Below are positions 1-6,637 of a DNA stretch of 11,412 bases, piece after piece (position 1 is the first letter of the stretch; the number at the start of each line of letters is the position of its first letter). The notes under the pieces were generated by a model. The model was given only the letters and a program-made list of their open reading frames with translations. It made no database searches and was not told the origin of the DNA. The translations under genes were made by a program, and so were the position numbers. Origin of the DNA: an uncultured Lachnospiraceae bacterium. GTDB taxonomy: Bacteria > Bacillota > Clostridia > Lachnospirales > Lachnospiraceae. The DNA lies in contig CAMJWQ010000081.1 of assembly GCA_946409475.1 (NCBI GenBank), forward strand, positions 1-11,412. Reading direction: 5' to 3'.

Positions 1-23
1 ATGTATTATTATCTTAATAGTAT

Positions 24-43
24 ATTACAACGTTTTCCTAAAT
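24..43 (+). promoter_or_regulatory. Upstream LacI-family-like operator (O1) of the mal operon
   Basis: This 20-bp element has core ACAACGTTTTCCTAA and matches the downstream element at 154-173 at 19 of 20 positions. The central AACGTT is the usual CpG-centred core of LacI/GalR-family operators. Read on the minus strand it also resembles a catabolite-responsive element (GAAAACGTT), with two departures from the cre consensus. It lies about 50 bp upstream of the predicted -35 box, which suits an auxiliary operator for DNA looping. The regulator gene is not in the window, so its identity (MalR-like or CcpA) is inference. Confidence 0.6.
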
Positions 44-70
44 AAATCAATATAAATACAGGAAAATCTA

Positions 71-98
71 TTGAATATGTATGAATGCATGTTATAAT
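71..98 (+). promoter_or_regulatory. Sigma-A promoter of malE, extended -10 type
   Basis: The -35 box is TTGAAT (71-76) and the -10 box is a perfect TATAAT (93-98), separated by 16 bp. A TG at 90-91, one base before the -10, makes it an extended -10 promoter. Transcription should start near 105, giving a leader of about 85 nt before malE. No other good promoter is visible in front of malE. Confidence 0.7.
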
Positions 99-100
99 AA

Positions 101-117
101 TTACGAAAACAGGTAAA
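101..117 (-). promoter_or_regulatory. Inverted partial copy of the mal operator at the transcription start
   Basis: TTACGAAAAC at 101-110 is the exact reverse complement of positions 162-171 in the downstream operator. Read on the minus strand, the site also keeps the outer TTAC...GTAA arms, but with a spacer one base shorter than in O2. It overlaps the predicted start site, where a bound repressor would block initiation. A 10-bp match in AT-rich DNA could still be chance, hence the modest confidence. Confidence 0.4.
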
Positions 118-153
118 TTGTAATAAAAAGCATGCAATATTACAAAAATAGTA

Positions 154-173
154 ATTACAACGTTTTCGTAAAT
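154..173 (+). promoter_or_regulatory. Downstream LacI-family-like operator (O2) of the mal operon
   Basis: The core ACAACGTTTTCGTAA differs from O1 (24-43) at one base and improves the TTAC...GTAA symmetry. It lies about 50 bp downstream of the predicted transcription start, and its end abuts the malE ribosome binding site (175-184). A bound repressor here could act as a roadblock or pair with O1 through a loop. The minus strand resembles a cre site. Binding by a LacI-family regulator is inferred from the sequence and from the sugar-uptake genes that follow. Confidence 0.62.
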
Positions 174-189
174 TGGAAGGAGGGTTTCA

Positions 190-1449
190 ATGAAAAAGTA
201 TGTTACAACATTTTTATCCCTGTTATTAATGGTGAGTTCCATAACAGGGTGCGGGGCTAAAACGAATGAAGCAGCAGCGGAATTGCCGGAGGGGGATACT
301 GATTCCGAAGCAGTCTCTGAAGAGACTACTGAGCCGGTTACCATCACGATCTGGCATGATACCAGTGACGAAATAGGAGCTTTATTACAAACGGAATTAG
401 ATAAACTGTCACCTGATATCAAGGCAGAGGTCGTAAAAAAAGAAAAAATGACAGAGGCACTTAAGCTGGTAGGTGATGATCCTGATAGTGCTCCCGATAT
501 GTATTTCTTTGCACATGACAAAATCGGTACCTTTGCAGAGATGGGAATTTTGTCTCCCGTTACGGATTTTTTGTCTGAGGAGGATTTACAGGATATGATT
601 CCGATGACAATAGAAGCCGGAACCTATAAGGATGCTCTGTATCAGGCACCTATATTTTTTGAAGCTACCATGCTGTTATATAATAAGGCACTGATGAAGG
701 AAGTGCCGGCTACCACGGAAGAGCTTTATAAATATGCCAAAGAGAATACAAAGGATGGCATCTATGGCCTTTTGGAACAGCATAGTACGGCATATTTTGC
801 GGCTGCCTGGATGCATGGCTTTGGGGGCTACATTATTAATGATAAGGCTGAACCGGGGCTTTCTCTTCCCGAAACGATTGCGGCAGTTACCTATCATAAG
901 AAATTTTCCGATCTTATGCCTGTAGACGGAGATTATGCAACATTGACAACGCTGTTTACCGAGGGCAAGGCTCATGCTATGATTGCAGGTCCGTGGCTGA
1001 TTCCGGAAGCGGAAGAAGCCGGTATTGATGTTGGCGTTGCACCCATGCCTACTGTAGACGAAACGGGAAAACCGCTTATGTCCTATTCCGGTGTACAAGG
1101 TCTCAGTGTATTAAAAAACGGCAGTGAGGATAAAAAAGAAGCAATAGCAAAGGTGTTAAAGCAAGCGATGAGTATGGAGACGGGATTGGCTTTTGTTGAC
1201 AGTTTGGATTCCGCGCCTGCCAATGCCAAATGCTACGAAGACAGCAGCGTCAGCGATAACGAGGTTGTCATGAATCTGAAGGAAGCTGCCGAAAATGCAG
1301 TGCCTATGCCTAATGTGCCGGAAATGGATGTTATGTGGACCGTGACGGAAAATATGCTGGTTGCGGTGAATAAAAACGGAGCCGATGTGCAGACTGCATG
1401 TGAAAAAGCACAAAAAGAGGCGATTGATCAAATCGCGTCCATGCAGTAA
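190..1449 (+). CDS. malE: Maltose/maltodextrin ABC transporter substrate-binding lipoprotein MalE
   Basis: This is the solute-binding lipoprotein that captures maltose or maltodextrins outside the cell and delivers them to MalFG. The 419-residue product starts with a lipoprotein signal peptide: MKK, a hydrophobic stretch, then the lipobox ITGC with Cys21 as the lipidated residue. A Thr/Glu-rich linker follows (about 22-50), then a family 1 binding-protein fold. MalE-like signatures include GPWLIPEAE near 263-271 and MPNVPEMDVMW near the C-terminus, which parallels MPNIPQM in Escherichia coli MalE. The ATG has a strong ribosome binding site, GGAAGGAGGG at 175-184, five bases upstream. It is the first gene of the operon and is followed by malF after a 176-nt gap containing a stem-loop. 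The maltodextrin assignment also rests on malF, malG and the amylase downstream. The exact sugar is not proven. Confidence 0.9.
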   Translation: MKKYVTTFLSLLLMVSSITGCGAKTNEAAAELPEGDTDSEAVSEETTEPVTITIWHDTSDEIGALLQTELDKLSPDIKAEVVKKEKMTEALKLVGDDPDSAPDMYFFAHDKIGTFAEMGILSPVTDFLSEEDLQDMIPMTIEAGTYKDALYQAPIFFEATMLLYNKALMKEVPATTEELYKYAKENTKDGIYGLLEQHSTAYFAAAWMHGFGGYIINDKAEPGLSLPETIAAVTYHKKFSDLMPVDGDYATLTTLFTEGKAHAMIAGPWLIPEAEEAGIDVGVAPMPTVDETGKPLMSYSGVQGLSVLKNGSEDKKEAIAKVLKQAMSMETGLAFVDSLDSAPANAKCYEDSSVSDNEVVMNLKEAAENAVPMPNVPEMDVMWTVTENMLVAVNKNGADVQTACEKAQKEAIDQIASMQ

Positions 1450-1498
1450 ATAATTGTTCCTGATGTAATGAAATCAGTATCATGAATGTCCGTATAAG

Positions 1499-1536
1499 TC
1501 TCCCGCATTATGAAGAGCGTAAGCGGGAGATTTATT
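1499..1536 (+). terminator. Stem-loop between malE and malF (partial terminator or mRNA stabiliser)
   Basis: TCTCCCGC (1499-1506) pairs perfectly with GCGGGAGA (1523-1530) around a 16-nt loop. It is followed by TTTATT, a weak U tract. The stem is GC-rich in an AT-rich context. Because malF has no obvious promoter of its own, this is more likely a leaky terminator or a 3' end that protects malE mRNA than a full stop. This fits the common need for more binding protein than permease. Confidence 0.65.
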
Positions 1537-1625
1537 GATTTACGGTAAGTAATGGAAGATTAAATGATTACTGTATCTAAATATTTGTGATGCGTTAAGG
1601 TCATAACGAAAGGTTTGATACATAA

Positions 1626-2510
1626 ATGAAAAAGAAAGCCATACCATATTTCTACTCTATGCCTGCTTTGCTTGTAATCCTGCTCATCGTTGTAATGCCG
1701 ATATTATATACCCTGTACATATCCATGACGAATATGAATATTTATCACTGGTTTGATTTTGAATTCGTGGGTCTTCAAAATTACGGGAAAGCTTTATTTA
1801 CCATTGATTCCGGATTTTGGATATCCCTTTTGCGTACGGTCCTATGGACGGTTGCCAATATTATTGCCCAGCTTGTTATCGCTTTTTTTATTGCTGTTTT
1901 GCTCAATGTAAAAGGTTTGAAATGGAAGGGACTGTATAAGACTCTTTTAATGTTTCCATGGGCTATGCCCGGATATGTATCCATATTAGTATGGAAAATG
2001 GGAATTTATAATACCGAATATGGATTGCTGAATCAATGGCTGAAAAAAATGAATTGGGATACGGTCAATTGGTTAAGCTCGGATTTAATAGCTTTTTGCT
2101 CCTGTACGATCTTAAATCTGTGGTTAGCCTTGCCGTTTATGATTATGGTAATTGACGGGGGCTTACAGAGTATTGATAAATCTTATTATGAGAGTGCTAC
2201 CATTGAAGGGGCGGGGTTTTTTAAAAAGCTGCAGACAATAACAATACCCTTACTAAGACCGGTCATTGCACCTATGGTTATTATGACTGTCTTTACCACC
2301 TTTAAGCAGTTTGACATTATCTATCTTTTGACGCAGCAAAATGGGTCTAAGACCGGTGCGGATATTCATACAATACTTACTTATGCCTATGAAAAAGCTT
2401 CCGTAACGAATAATTACGGCTACAGCTCGGCAGTCTCCATTATTATATTTATCATTTTACTGTTGTTTTCACTTATTTCCATTAAGGATCTGAAGGAGGA
2501 AGGAAGATGA
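1626..2510 (+). CDS. malF: Maltodextrin ABC transporter permease MalF
   Basis: This is one of two membrane subunits forming the maltodextrin translocation channel. The 294-residue protein has an N-terminal membrane segment near residues 12-32 and further hydrophobic helices consistent with six spans. The EAA loop that contacts the ATPase is at about 187-210, with core ESATIEGAGFFKKL...IPLL. FPWAMPGYVSILVWK near residues 110-125 resembles MalF proteins. It lacks the large periplasmic insertion of the E. coli protein, as is common for short Gram-positive forms. The ribosome binding site is weak (AAAGG, 1609-1613, 12 nt before the ATG). This and the upstream stem-loop suggest lower expression than malE. 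The stop overlaps the malG start by 4 nt. Confidence 0.9.
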   Translation: MKKKAIPYFYSMPALLVILLIVVMPILYTLYISMTNMNIYHWFDFEFVGLQNYGKALFTIDSGFWISLLRTVLWTVANIIAQLVIAFFIAVLLNVKGLKWKGLYKTLLMFPWAMPGYVSILVWKMGIYNTEYGLLNQWLKKMNWDTVNWLSSDLIAFCSCTILNLWLALPFMIMVIDGGLQSIDKSYYESATIEGAGFFKKLQTITIPLLRPVIAPMVIMTVFTTFKQFDIIYLLTQQNGSKTGADIHTILTYAYEKASVTNNYGYSSAVSIIIFIILLLFSLISIKDLKEEGR

Positions 2511-3349
2511 GAAGGAAAAATTACAGACAGATAGTAAGGATGTCTATCCTGCATATATTTTTTATTTCTATTTGTTTTCTGGCACTTATTCCCATTCTGT
2601 ATACCTTTTCCGTATCCATCAGTGCCAAAAATGATTTTTTAAATGCAGATTTTACCCTGATTCCTTCCGAGGTGTCTTTGGCTAATTATAAAGCTGTTCT
2701 GTTTGACAATCCTTTTATTAGCTGGCTGACGAACAGCTTACTGCTTTCTGTTTTTACGGTGTTATTATCTCTGGTATTTTCGGTGCCTTGTGCATATGCA
2801 TTTTCCAGGTACCGTTTTCGTGGGAGAAAGGGTATTCTTTATACCTTGCTAATGTTAAATGCCTTCCCTGCCATTCTATCCATGTCTGCCATATATCGGA
2901 TTTTAAGGCTGCTGGGCCTCTTGAATTCCTTCTCGGGACTTGTCCTGATTTACACGGGTACTATGGTAATATTCGGGATTTGGAATTTAAAAGGGTATTT
3001 TGATACCATACCCCTTGAAATTGAGGAAGCGGCCAAAATTGACGGTGCCAGTGATTTTCAATTGGTGTGCAAGGTGATTATGCCCTTGGCAAAGCCATCT
3101 GTTATAGTAACGTCGGTTTTGGTTCTGATATATGTATGGAGCGAGTATATTTATGTCGTTACCTTTGTGAACAGCACCGAAAAATACACATTGGCGGCCG
3201 GGTTATATTCCTTACAGGCTACTGAATACACAAGGAATTGGCCTCTTTTCTCGTCAGCCTCTTTACTGGTTGCCATACCTGTTTTAATTATTTTCTTTGT
3301 CATACAGCGGCATATGGTTTCCGGGCTTACCGCAGGAAGTATCAAGTAA
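2507..3349 (+). CDS. malG: Maltodextrin ABC transporter permease MalG
   Basis: This is the second permease subunit, partner of MalF in the cytoplasmic membrane. It is 280 residues with an N-terminal membrane helix near 12-33 and several further spans. The MalG-like stretch NLKGYFDTIPLEIEEAAKID leads into the EAA coupling loop (about 170-195, EEAAKIDGAS...IMPLAKP). The C-terminus ends in GLTAGSIK, matching the GLTAG tail typical of MalG. The ATG overlaps the malF stop in an ATGA junction and has AAGGAGG at 2493-2499, so translation is coupled. A gap of 38 nt separates it from the amylase gene. No ATP-binding subunit is encoded in this window, so a shared MsmX/MalK-type ATPase is presumably used. 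Confidence 0.92.
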   Translation: MRRKNYRQIVRMSILHIFFISICFLALIPILYTFSVSISAKNDFLNADFTLIPSEVSLANYKAVLFDNPFISWLTNSLLLSVFTVLLSLVFSVPCAYAFSRYRFRGRKGILYTLLMLNAFPAILSMSAIYRILRLLGLLNSFSGLVLIYTGTMVIFGIWNLKGYFDTIPLEIEEAAKIDGASDFQLVCKVIMPLAKPSVIVTSVLVLIYVWSEYIYVVTFVNSTEKYTLAAGLYSLQATEYTRNWPLFSSASLLVAIPVLIIFFVIQRHMVSGLTAGSIK

Positions 3350-3387
3350 GTGAATTTACTACAAAAGTGTTAAAGAGGAGAAAAGTT

Positions 3388-4158
3388 ATGAAAAGAGAAG
3401 CAGTTTTACATATACCTTTATCTAATTATGCTCACGGGAGGGATGAAAATCATTTGGTGTTTCGATTGCGGGCTGCAAGAAATGATTTACGGTCCTGTGT
3501 CTTAAGCTATGGGGACAGAGCCTGCCGTCAGGATCCGGTTATTTTTACGAGTATTGCAATGAAACGGATAGCCTGGGATGAGTTATTTGATTATTTTGAA
3601 GCAGAGGTGGAGAGCCCTTATACCAGAATCTGTTATTATTTTGAATTGAATGACGGTGAGGAAAAAATTTTATACTATGCTGATAAATTTACAACAAAGC
3701 ATGTCCGTGACCGGTCTGAATATTACCAGCTGCCCTTTAATCGCAGAGAGGATATCGCGGCGATTCCGGCGTGGGTCAAAGATGCGGTGGTCTATAATAT
3801 TTTTCCCGACAGCTTTGCAACCGGGAAAAAATTTATCAGCAGAAAAAACGTCAGCATGCCCTATGATACAAATATGCATACACACAGTTTGAATGGCGGG
3901 ACTATTTCGGGAATCAGAGAAAATTTAGATTATCTGCAGGATTTAGGAGTAACCTGCATCTATATTAATCCCATTTTTGCGGCCGAGGAATATCATAAAT
4001 ATGACCTTATTGATTATTTCAGCATTGATCCCTGCTTTGGTAAAAATAAAGATTTTGAGGAGCTGGTGAATGCTTGCCATAAGATGGGAATAAAAGTAAT
4101 TATTGATGGCGTTTTTAATCATTGCAGCTGGCATTTTTTTGCCTTGAGGATGTGGTGA
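3388..4158 (+). CDS. Amylase N-terminal part (CBM34-like domain and first half of the barrel)
   Basis: Taken literally, this frame gives 256 residues. Residues 1 to about 120 form the N-terminal domain typical of neopullulanase-type enzymes (CBM34-like). The linker IPAWVKDAVVYNIFPDSFA (about 127-145) then opens the catalytic barrel, which runs through LGVTCIYINPIF and DYFSIDPCFG to region I, IIDGVFNHC (about 238-244). The last residues (ALRMW) are out-of-frame sequence after the break. Alone it lacks all three catalytic carboxylates, so it would be inactive. The ATG at 3388 is preferred over upstream in-frame starts inside malG because the ribosome binding site lies directly before it. Confidence 0.6.
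   Translation: MKREAVLHIPLSNYAHGRDENHLVFRLRAARNDLRSCVLSYGDRACRQDPVIFTSIAMKRIAWDELFDYFEAEVESPYTRICYYFELNDGEEKILYYADKFTTKHVRDRSEYYQLPFNRREDIAAIPAWVKDAVVYNIFPDSFATGKKFISRKNVSMPYDTNMHTHSLNGGTISGIRENLDYLQDLGVTCIYINPIFAAEEYHKYDLIDYFSIDPCFGKNKDFEELVNACHKMGIKVIIDGVFNHCSWHFFALRMW
4134..4158 (+). other. Frameshift site in the amylase gene
   Basis: The upstream frame reads CAT TTT TTT GCC TTG AGG ATG TGG TGA. One extra T at 4144-4145 would give FFAFEDVV, matching the FFAFRDV of TVA II, so a one-base deletion there is the best explanation. The seven Ts at 4134-4140 are phased as T TTT TTT, and a -1 slip there also restores the frame, giving FFCLEDVV. The upstream stop TGA (4156-4158) overlaps a GTG in the downstream frame. 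Confidence 0.8.
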
Positions 4159-5129
4159 GAAACGGGGAAAAATCAAAGTATGTGGATTGGTTTTACGGTT
4201 TGAAATTTCCGGTCATCAGACCTGGCAATATGGCTGATATTCCCGGATATGACTGCTTTGCCTATGAAAGAAAGATGCCTAAAATGAACACCTCTAATCC
4301 TGAGGTTCTGCAATATTTCTTAAAGGTCTGCCGTTATTGGCTGGAAGAATATCATATTGACGGCTGGCGTCTCGATGTGGCCAGTGAAGTGGATTTCAAT
4401 TTTTGGAGGGAATTCAGGAAAACGGCAAAGGAAGTCAACCCGGAATGCTTTATGATCGGAGAAGTGTGGGAGTCTGCCGGAGCCTGGCTTAGAGGAGATC
4501 AGTTTGATTCTACCATGAATTATGATTTTCGTAATATCTGCCGGGATTTTTTTGCGGAAAGTACAATAGATGCGGCCGCATTTAACGGAGCTGTTACAAA
4601 TTTACTTATACGCTACCGTAAAAATATCAGCTACGGACAGCTTAATCTGTTAGATAGTCATGATGTATCCAGATTTTACTCTCTCTGCGGGGAAGATAAG
4701 AGAAGGATGAAACTGGCTGTTTTATTTCAGATGACTTTTGTAGGGGTTCCCTCTGTGTTTTATGGGGATGAGCAGGAGCTGGCAGGGGTTAAGGAAATGG
4801 AGTACCGCCAGCCCATGAAATGGGAAGAAGACTGTAAATGTGAGCTGTATTCTTTTTATAAGGAACTGATAAGGTTCAGAAAAGAATCTAAGCCCTTAAC
4901 AAAAGGGGAGTTTTCTGCTATTCAGGCAATACGGAACAGTGGTTTATATGCCTATGAGAGAACTGATGAGGAGGATAAGGTGATGGTAATCTTAAATGCT
5001 TCCGATAAAGAGGAAAAGATAAGCTCTGTTTGTACGGAAGGCTTTGAGATAATGTTAAGCGGAGGATTTAATGCTGATACTGTTAAACCTTGGGGATATG
5101 TGGTGCTATCCAATTGTTTATTGCAGTAA
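4155..5129 (+). CDS. Amylase C-terminal part (catalytic residues and C-terminal domain)
   Basis: This frame carries the rest of the GH13 barrel with the nucleophile, acid/base and third carboxylate motifs, then YGDEQELAG, ELIRFRK and a C-terminal beta domain ending at 5129. Homology begins before 4155, at 4146 (GAG GAT GTG GTG, read EDVV), so the coding sequence belongs to the upstream gene. If translated separately, GTG at 4155 is the best candidate start. It overlaps the upstream TGA as GTGA and has GAGGA at 4146-4150 just before it. A TTG at 4122 and an ATG at 4230 are alternatives without a convincing ribosome binding site. As a free fragment it would be an incomplete barrel of about 324 residues. 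Confidence 0.5.
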   Translation: MRNGEKSKYVDWFYGLKFPVIRPGNMADIPGYDCFAYERKMPKMNTSNPEVLQYFLKVCRYWLEEYHIDGWRLDVASEVDFNFWREFRKTAKEVNPECFMIGEVWESAGAWLRGDQFDSTMNYDFRNICRDFFAESTIDAAAFNGAVTNLLIRYRKNISYGQLNLLDSHDVSRFYSLCGEDKRRMKLAVLFQMTFVGVPSVFYGDEQELAGVKEMEYRQPMKWEEDCKCELYSFYKELIRFRKESKPLTKGEFSAIQAIRNSGLYAYERTDEEDKVMVILNASDKEEKISSVCTEGFEIMLSGGFNADTVKPWGYVVLSNCLLQ

Positions 5130-5341
5130 TGTAACCAACTTGAAGAGTATCATATTTAAGGTGATATACCATTAGAAATATACAAGAGTGACGATATAAT
5201 GTGCCCTATTTTGTAAAACTTGACAAATGAGTGGGGTTCTGCTATTATAAGTCTGTAATAACTGTTAATAAATTTGTAACAATTGTAATAATAATGCATT
5301 ATTTACGCAAAGATACTGATACAATTGTTCGGGAGGTTACT
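5130..5341 (+). promoter_or_regulatory. Sigma-A promoter and leader of the SH3b cell-wall hydrolase gene
   Basis: The 212-nt gap after the amylase holds TTGACA (5220-5225) and TATTAT (5243-5248) with the ideal 17-bp spacing. A start near 5255 would give a leader of about 87 nt. I see no convincing intrinsic terminator between the amylase stop and this promoter (only short AT-rich pairings around 5148-5180), so some read-through from the mal operon is possible. Confidence 0.7.
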
Positions 5342-6469
5342 ATGGATTTATTACAAAATAAGTCAGGTAAATATTTATTAATGGCATTGGCTGTTATGAT
5401 AATTATGACTGGCGTAGTGACAAAGGATTATATCGCTGTAAGAGCTGCTGATAATGACAGCCTGGATACTTTAACAGCAGGAGTTACGAAAATTATAGAG
5501 GTTTCATATAATACGACGGCAGAAAATAGTGAGGCATCACCGAATAATACATTGGAAAATGAGCCGGCAGGCCAGGCTTCGGAATGGGATTCCAAGGTTA
5601 TGGCAAACGTGAATGAAGCGATGAATATACGGCTGGAGCCTTCTACGGAATCAACCGTCGTTGGGAAGCTGTACAAAGGCGGTTCGGCAGAGATTTTAGA
5701 AGCAGGACCCGAGTGGACGAAAATCAGTTCCGGGGATGTGACAGGCTATGCGAATAATGAATATTTGGCTTTTGGAGACCAGGCAAAGGCAATAGCAGAG
5801 GAAGAAGGAAACCTGACGGCAACCGTAACTACGGAAACTTTGCGTGTTAGAGAAGGAATGTCTTTAGACTCGCCCGTACTGGGTCTTGTATCGGTCGGAG
5901 AAAAATTAGAGGCGGTTGAGGTAAAGGATAACTGGGCCGTTATTGCCATAACTGCCGACAAAGTCGGCTACGTATCCTGCGACTATGTTTCGATAGAGCT
6001 GGAGCTGGGGAAGGCAGAGACAATTGAAGAAATTCAGGCAAGAGAAGAAGCCAGGAAAAAGGCGGAAGCCGAGGCTGCAGCTAAAAAGGCGGCAGAGACT
6101 GCCAAAGTTAATAACGGAGCAGTTGCGGCGACCGGAAATGATGCCCTGCTTCTTGGTGCATTGGTACAATGCGAAGCGGGCGGAGAGAGCTATGAAGGTA
6201 AGCTGGGTGTTGCGGCAGCGGTCATGAATCGTGTCAGAAGCCAGGCCTATCCGAATTCGGTATATGAGGTTATTTATGCAAGCGGACAGTTTACTCCGGC
6301 GGGAAGCGGTAAAGTGGCTTCTCTTGTAAACGCAGGTGTCAGGGCAGATTGTCTGCAGGCAGCACAGGAAGCCATAAATGGTTCCAGCAATATAGGCTCG
6401 GCGACTCATTTTAGAAACGTAAGAAGCGGAAGACAGGGTATTGCAATCGGTAATCATGTTTTCTGGTAG
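5342..6469 (+). CDS. Secreted cell-wall hydrolase with two SH3b domains and a SleB/CwlJ-type (Hydrolase_2) domain
   Basis: This is a predicted exported peptidoglycan hydrolase of 375 residues. An N-terminal hydrophobic segment (about 11-26) leads to a likely signal-peptidase site after AVRA (residues 32-35). Two bacterial SH3 domains follow at about 86-143 (NIRLEPSTESTVVGKL) and 157-217 (LRVREGMSLDSPVLG), which probably bind the cell wall. A charged Ala/Glu/Lys linker at 224-255 is probably helical. The C-terminal domain (about 265-375) matches the SleB/CwlJ family: LVQCEAGGESYEGKLGVAAA with Glu278 as the likely catalytic residue, VMNRV, and the terminal IGNHVFW. The ATG at 5342 is chosen over an upstream in-frame start (5231) because GGGAGG lies at 5331-5336 and the signal peptide begins there. 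The gene has its own promoter and terminator. SleB-type domains act in spore germination but also in vegetative wall turnover, and the SH3b context suggests the latter. Confidence 0.85.
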   Translation: MDLLQNKSGKYLLMALAVMIIMTGVVTKDYIAVRAADNDSLDTLTAGVTKIIEVSYNTTAENSEASPNNTLENEPAGQASEWDSKVMANVNEAMNIRLEPSTESTVVGKLYKGGSAEILEAGPEWTKISSGDVTGYANNEYLAFGDQAKAIAEEEGNLTATVTTETLRVREGMSLDSPVLGLVSVGEKLEAVEVKDNWAVIAITADKVGYVSCDYVSIELELGKAETIEEIQAREEARKKAEAEAAAKKAAETAKVNNGAVAATGNDALLLGALVQCEAGGESYEGKLGVAAAVMNRVRSQAYPNSVYEVIYASGQFTPAGSGKVASLVNAGVRADCLQAAQEAINGSSNIGSATHFRNVRSGRQGIAIGNHVFW

Positions 6470-6485
6470 AACAAAGATAAATTTA

Positions 6486-6513
6486 AAAAGACGGAATGTA
6501 TCCGTCTTTTTTT
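6486..6513 (+). terminator. Intrinsic terminator after the SH3b hydrolase gene
   Basis: AAAAGACGGA (6486-6495) pairs perfectly with TCCGTCTTTT (6501-6510) around a 5-nt loop, with a run of seven Ts at 6507-6513. It lies 16 nt after the stop codon and should end this transcript efficiently. Confidence 0.92.
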
Positions 6514-6562
6514 AGTGCCTGCGATAAATTGGATTTTTTTACATGGATTCCGTCCTTTATTA

Positions 6563-6591
6563 TTGTAAAACTGCATAAATTATAGTATGAT
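6563..6591 (+). promoter_or_regulatory. Sigma-A promoter of the nfeD-SPFH operon
   Basis: TTGTAA (6563-6568) and TATGAT (6586-6591) are separated by 17 bp and lie about 47 bp upstream of the nfeD start. I see no sigma-W-like motif here, although the comparable operon in Bacillus is controlled by sigma-W. Confidence 0.6.
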
Positions 6592-6637
6592 ATGGATATA
6601 TTATTAACAGATGTCCGCGGAAAAGAGGGATAATGTA

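Larger units (their letters stand above)
3388..5129 (+). pseudogene. Neopullulanase/cyclomaltodextrinase-type GH13 amylase, interrupted by one frameshift
   Basis: Read as one gene with a single-base correction near 4144, this encodes about 580 residues, the normal size for cyclomaltodextrinase/neopullulanase/maltogenic amylase. With no signal peptide, the enzyme would act in the cytoplasm on imported maltodextrins, matching its place directly after malEFG. In corrected numbering the GH13 residues are all present: region I DGVFNHC (Asp240), nucleophile Asp330 in GWRLDVA, acid/base Glu359 in GEVW, and third carboxylate Asp426 in DSHD. Their spacing (29 and 67 residues) equals that of Thermoactinomyces vulgaris TVA II (Asp325, Glu354, Asp421). 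Frame 1 ends at TGA 4156-4158 and the rest continues in the -1 frame. The intact sequence elsewhere suggests a recent lesion, a sequencing error or recoding. The start has AAGAGGAG at 3373-3380. Which oligosaccharides it cleaves cannot be told. Confidence 0.85.

Noticed and set aside
9..521. 170-codon open frame on the minus strand across the malE promoter and 5' end
   Set aside because: It runs antisense to the malE signal peptide and operators, has low-complexity composition, no domain and no ribosome binding site that I can see.
3238..3387. 50-codon N-terminal extension of the amylase into malG
   Set aside because: It overlaps the end of malG in another frame, and the ribosome binding site at 3373-3380 fixes the start at 3388.
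5231..5341. 37-codon N-terminal extension of the SH3b hydrolase
   Set aside because: It would begin inside the predicted promoter (-35 at 5220, -10 at 5243). The ATG at 5342 has GGGAGG and starts a proper signal peptide.
5906..6457. 183-codon minus-strand open frame inside the SH3b hydrolase gene
   Set aside because: It is the shadow of a well-supported domain-bearing gene on the + strand; its translation is Cys/Arg-rich with no motif.
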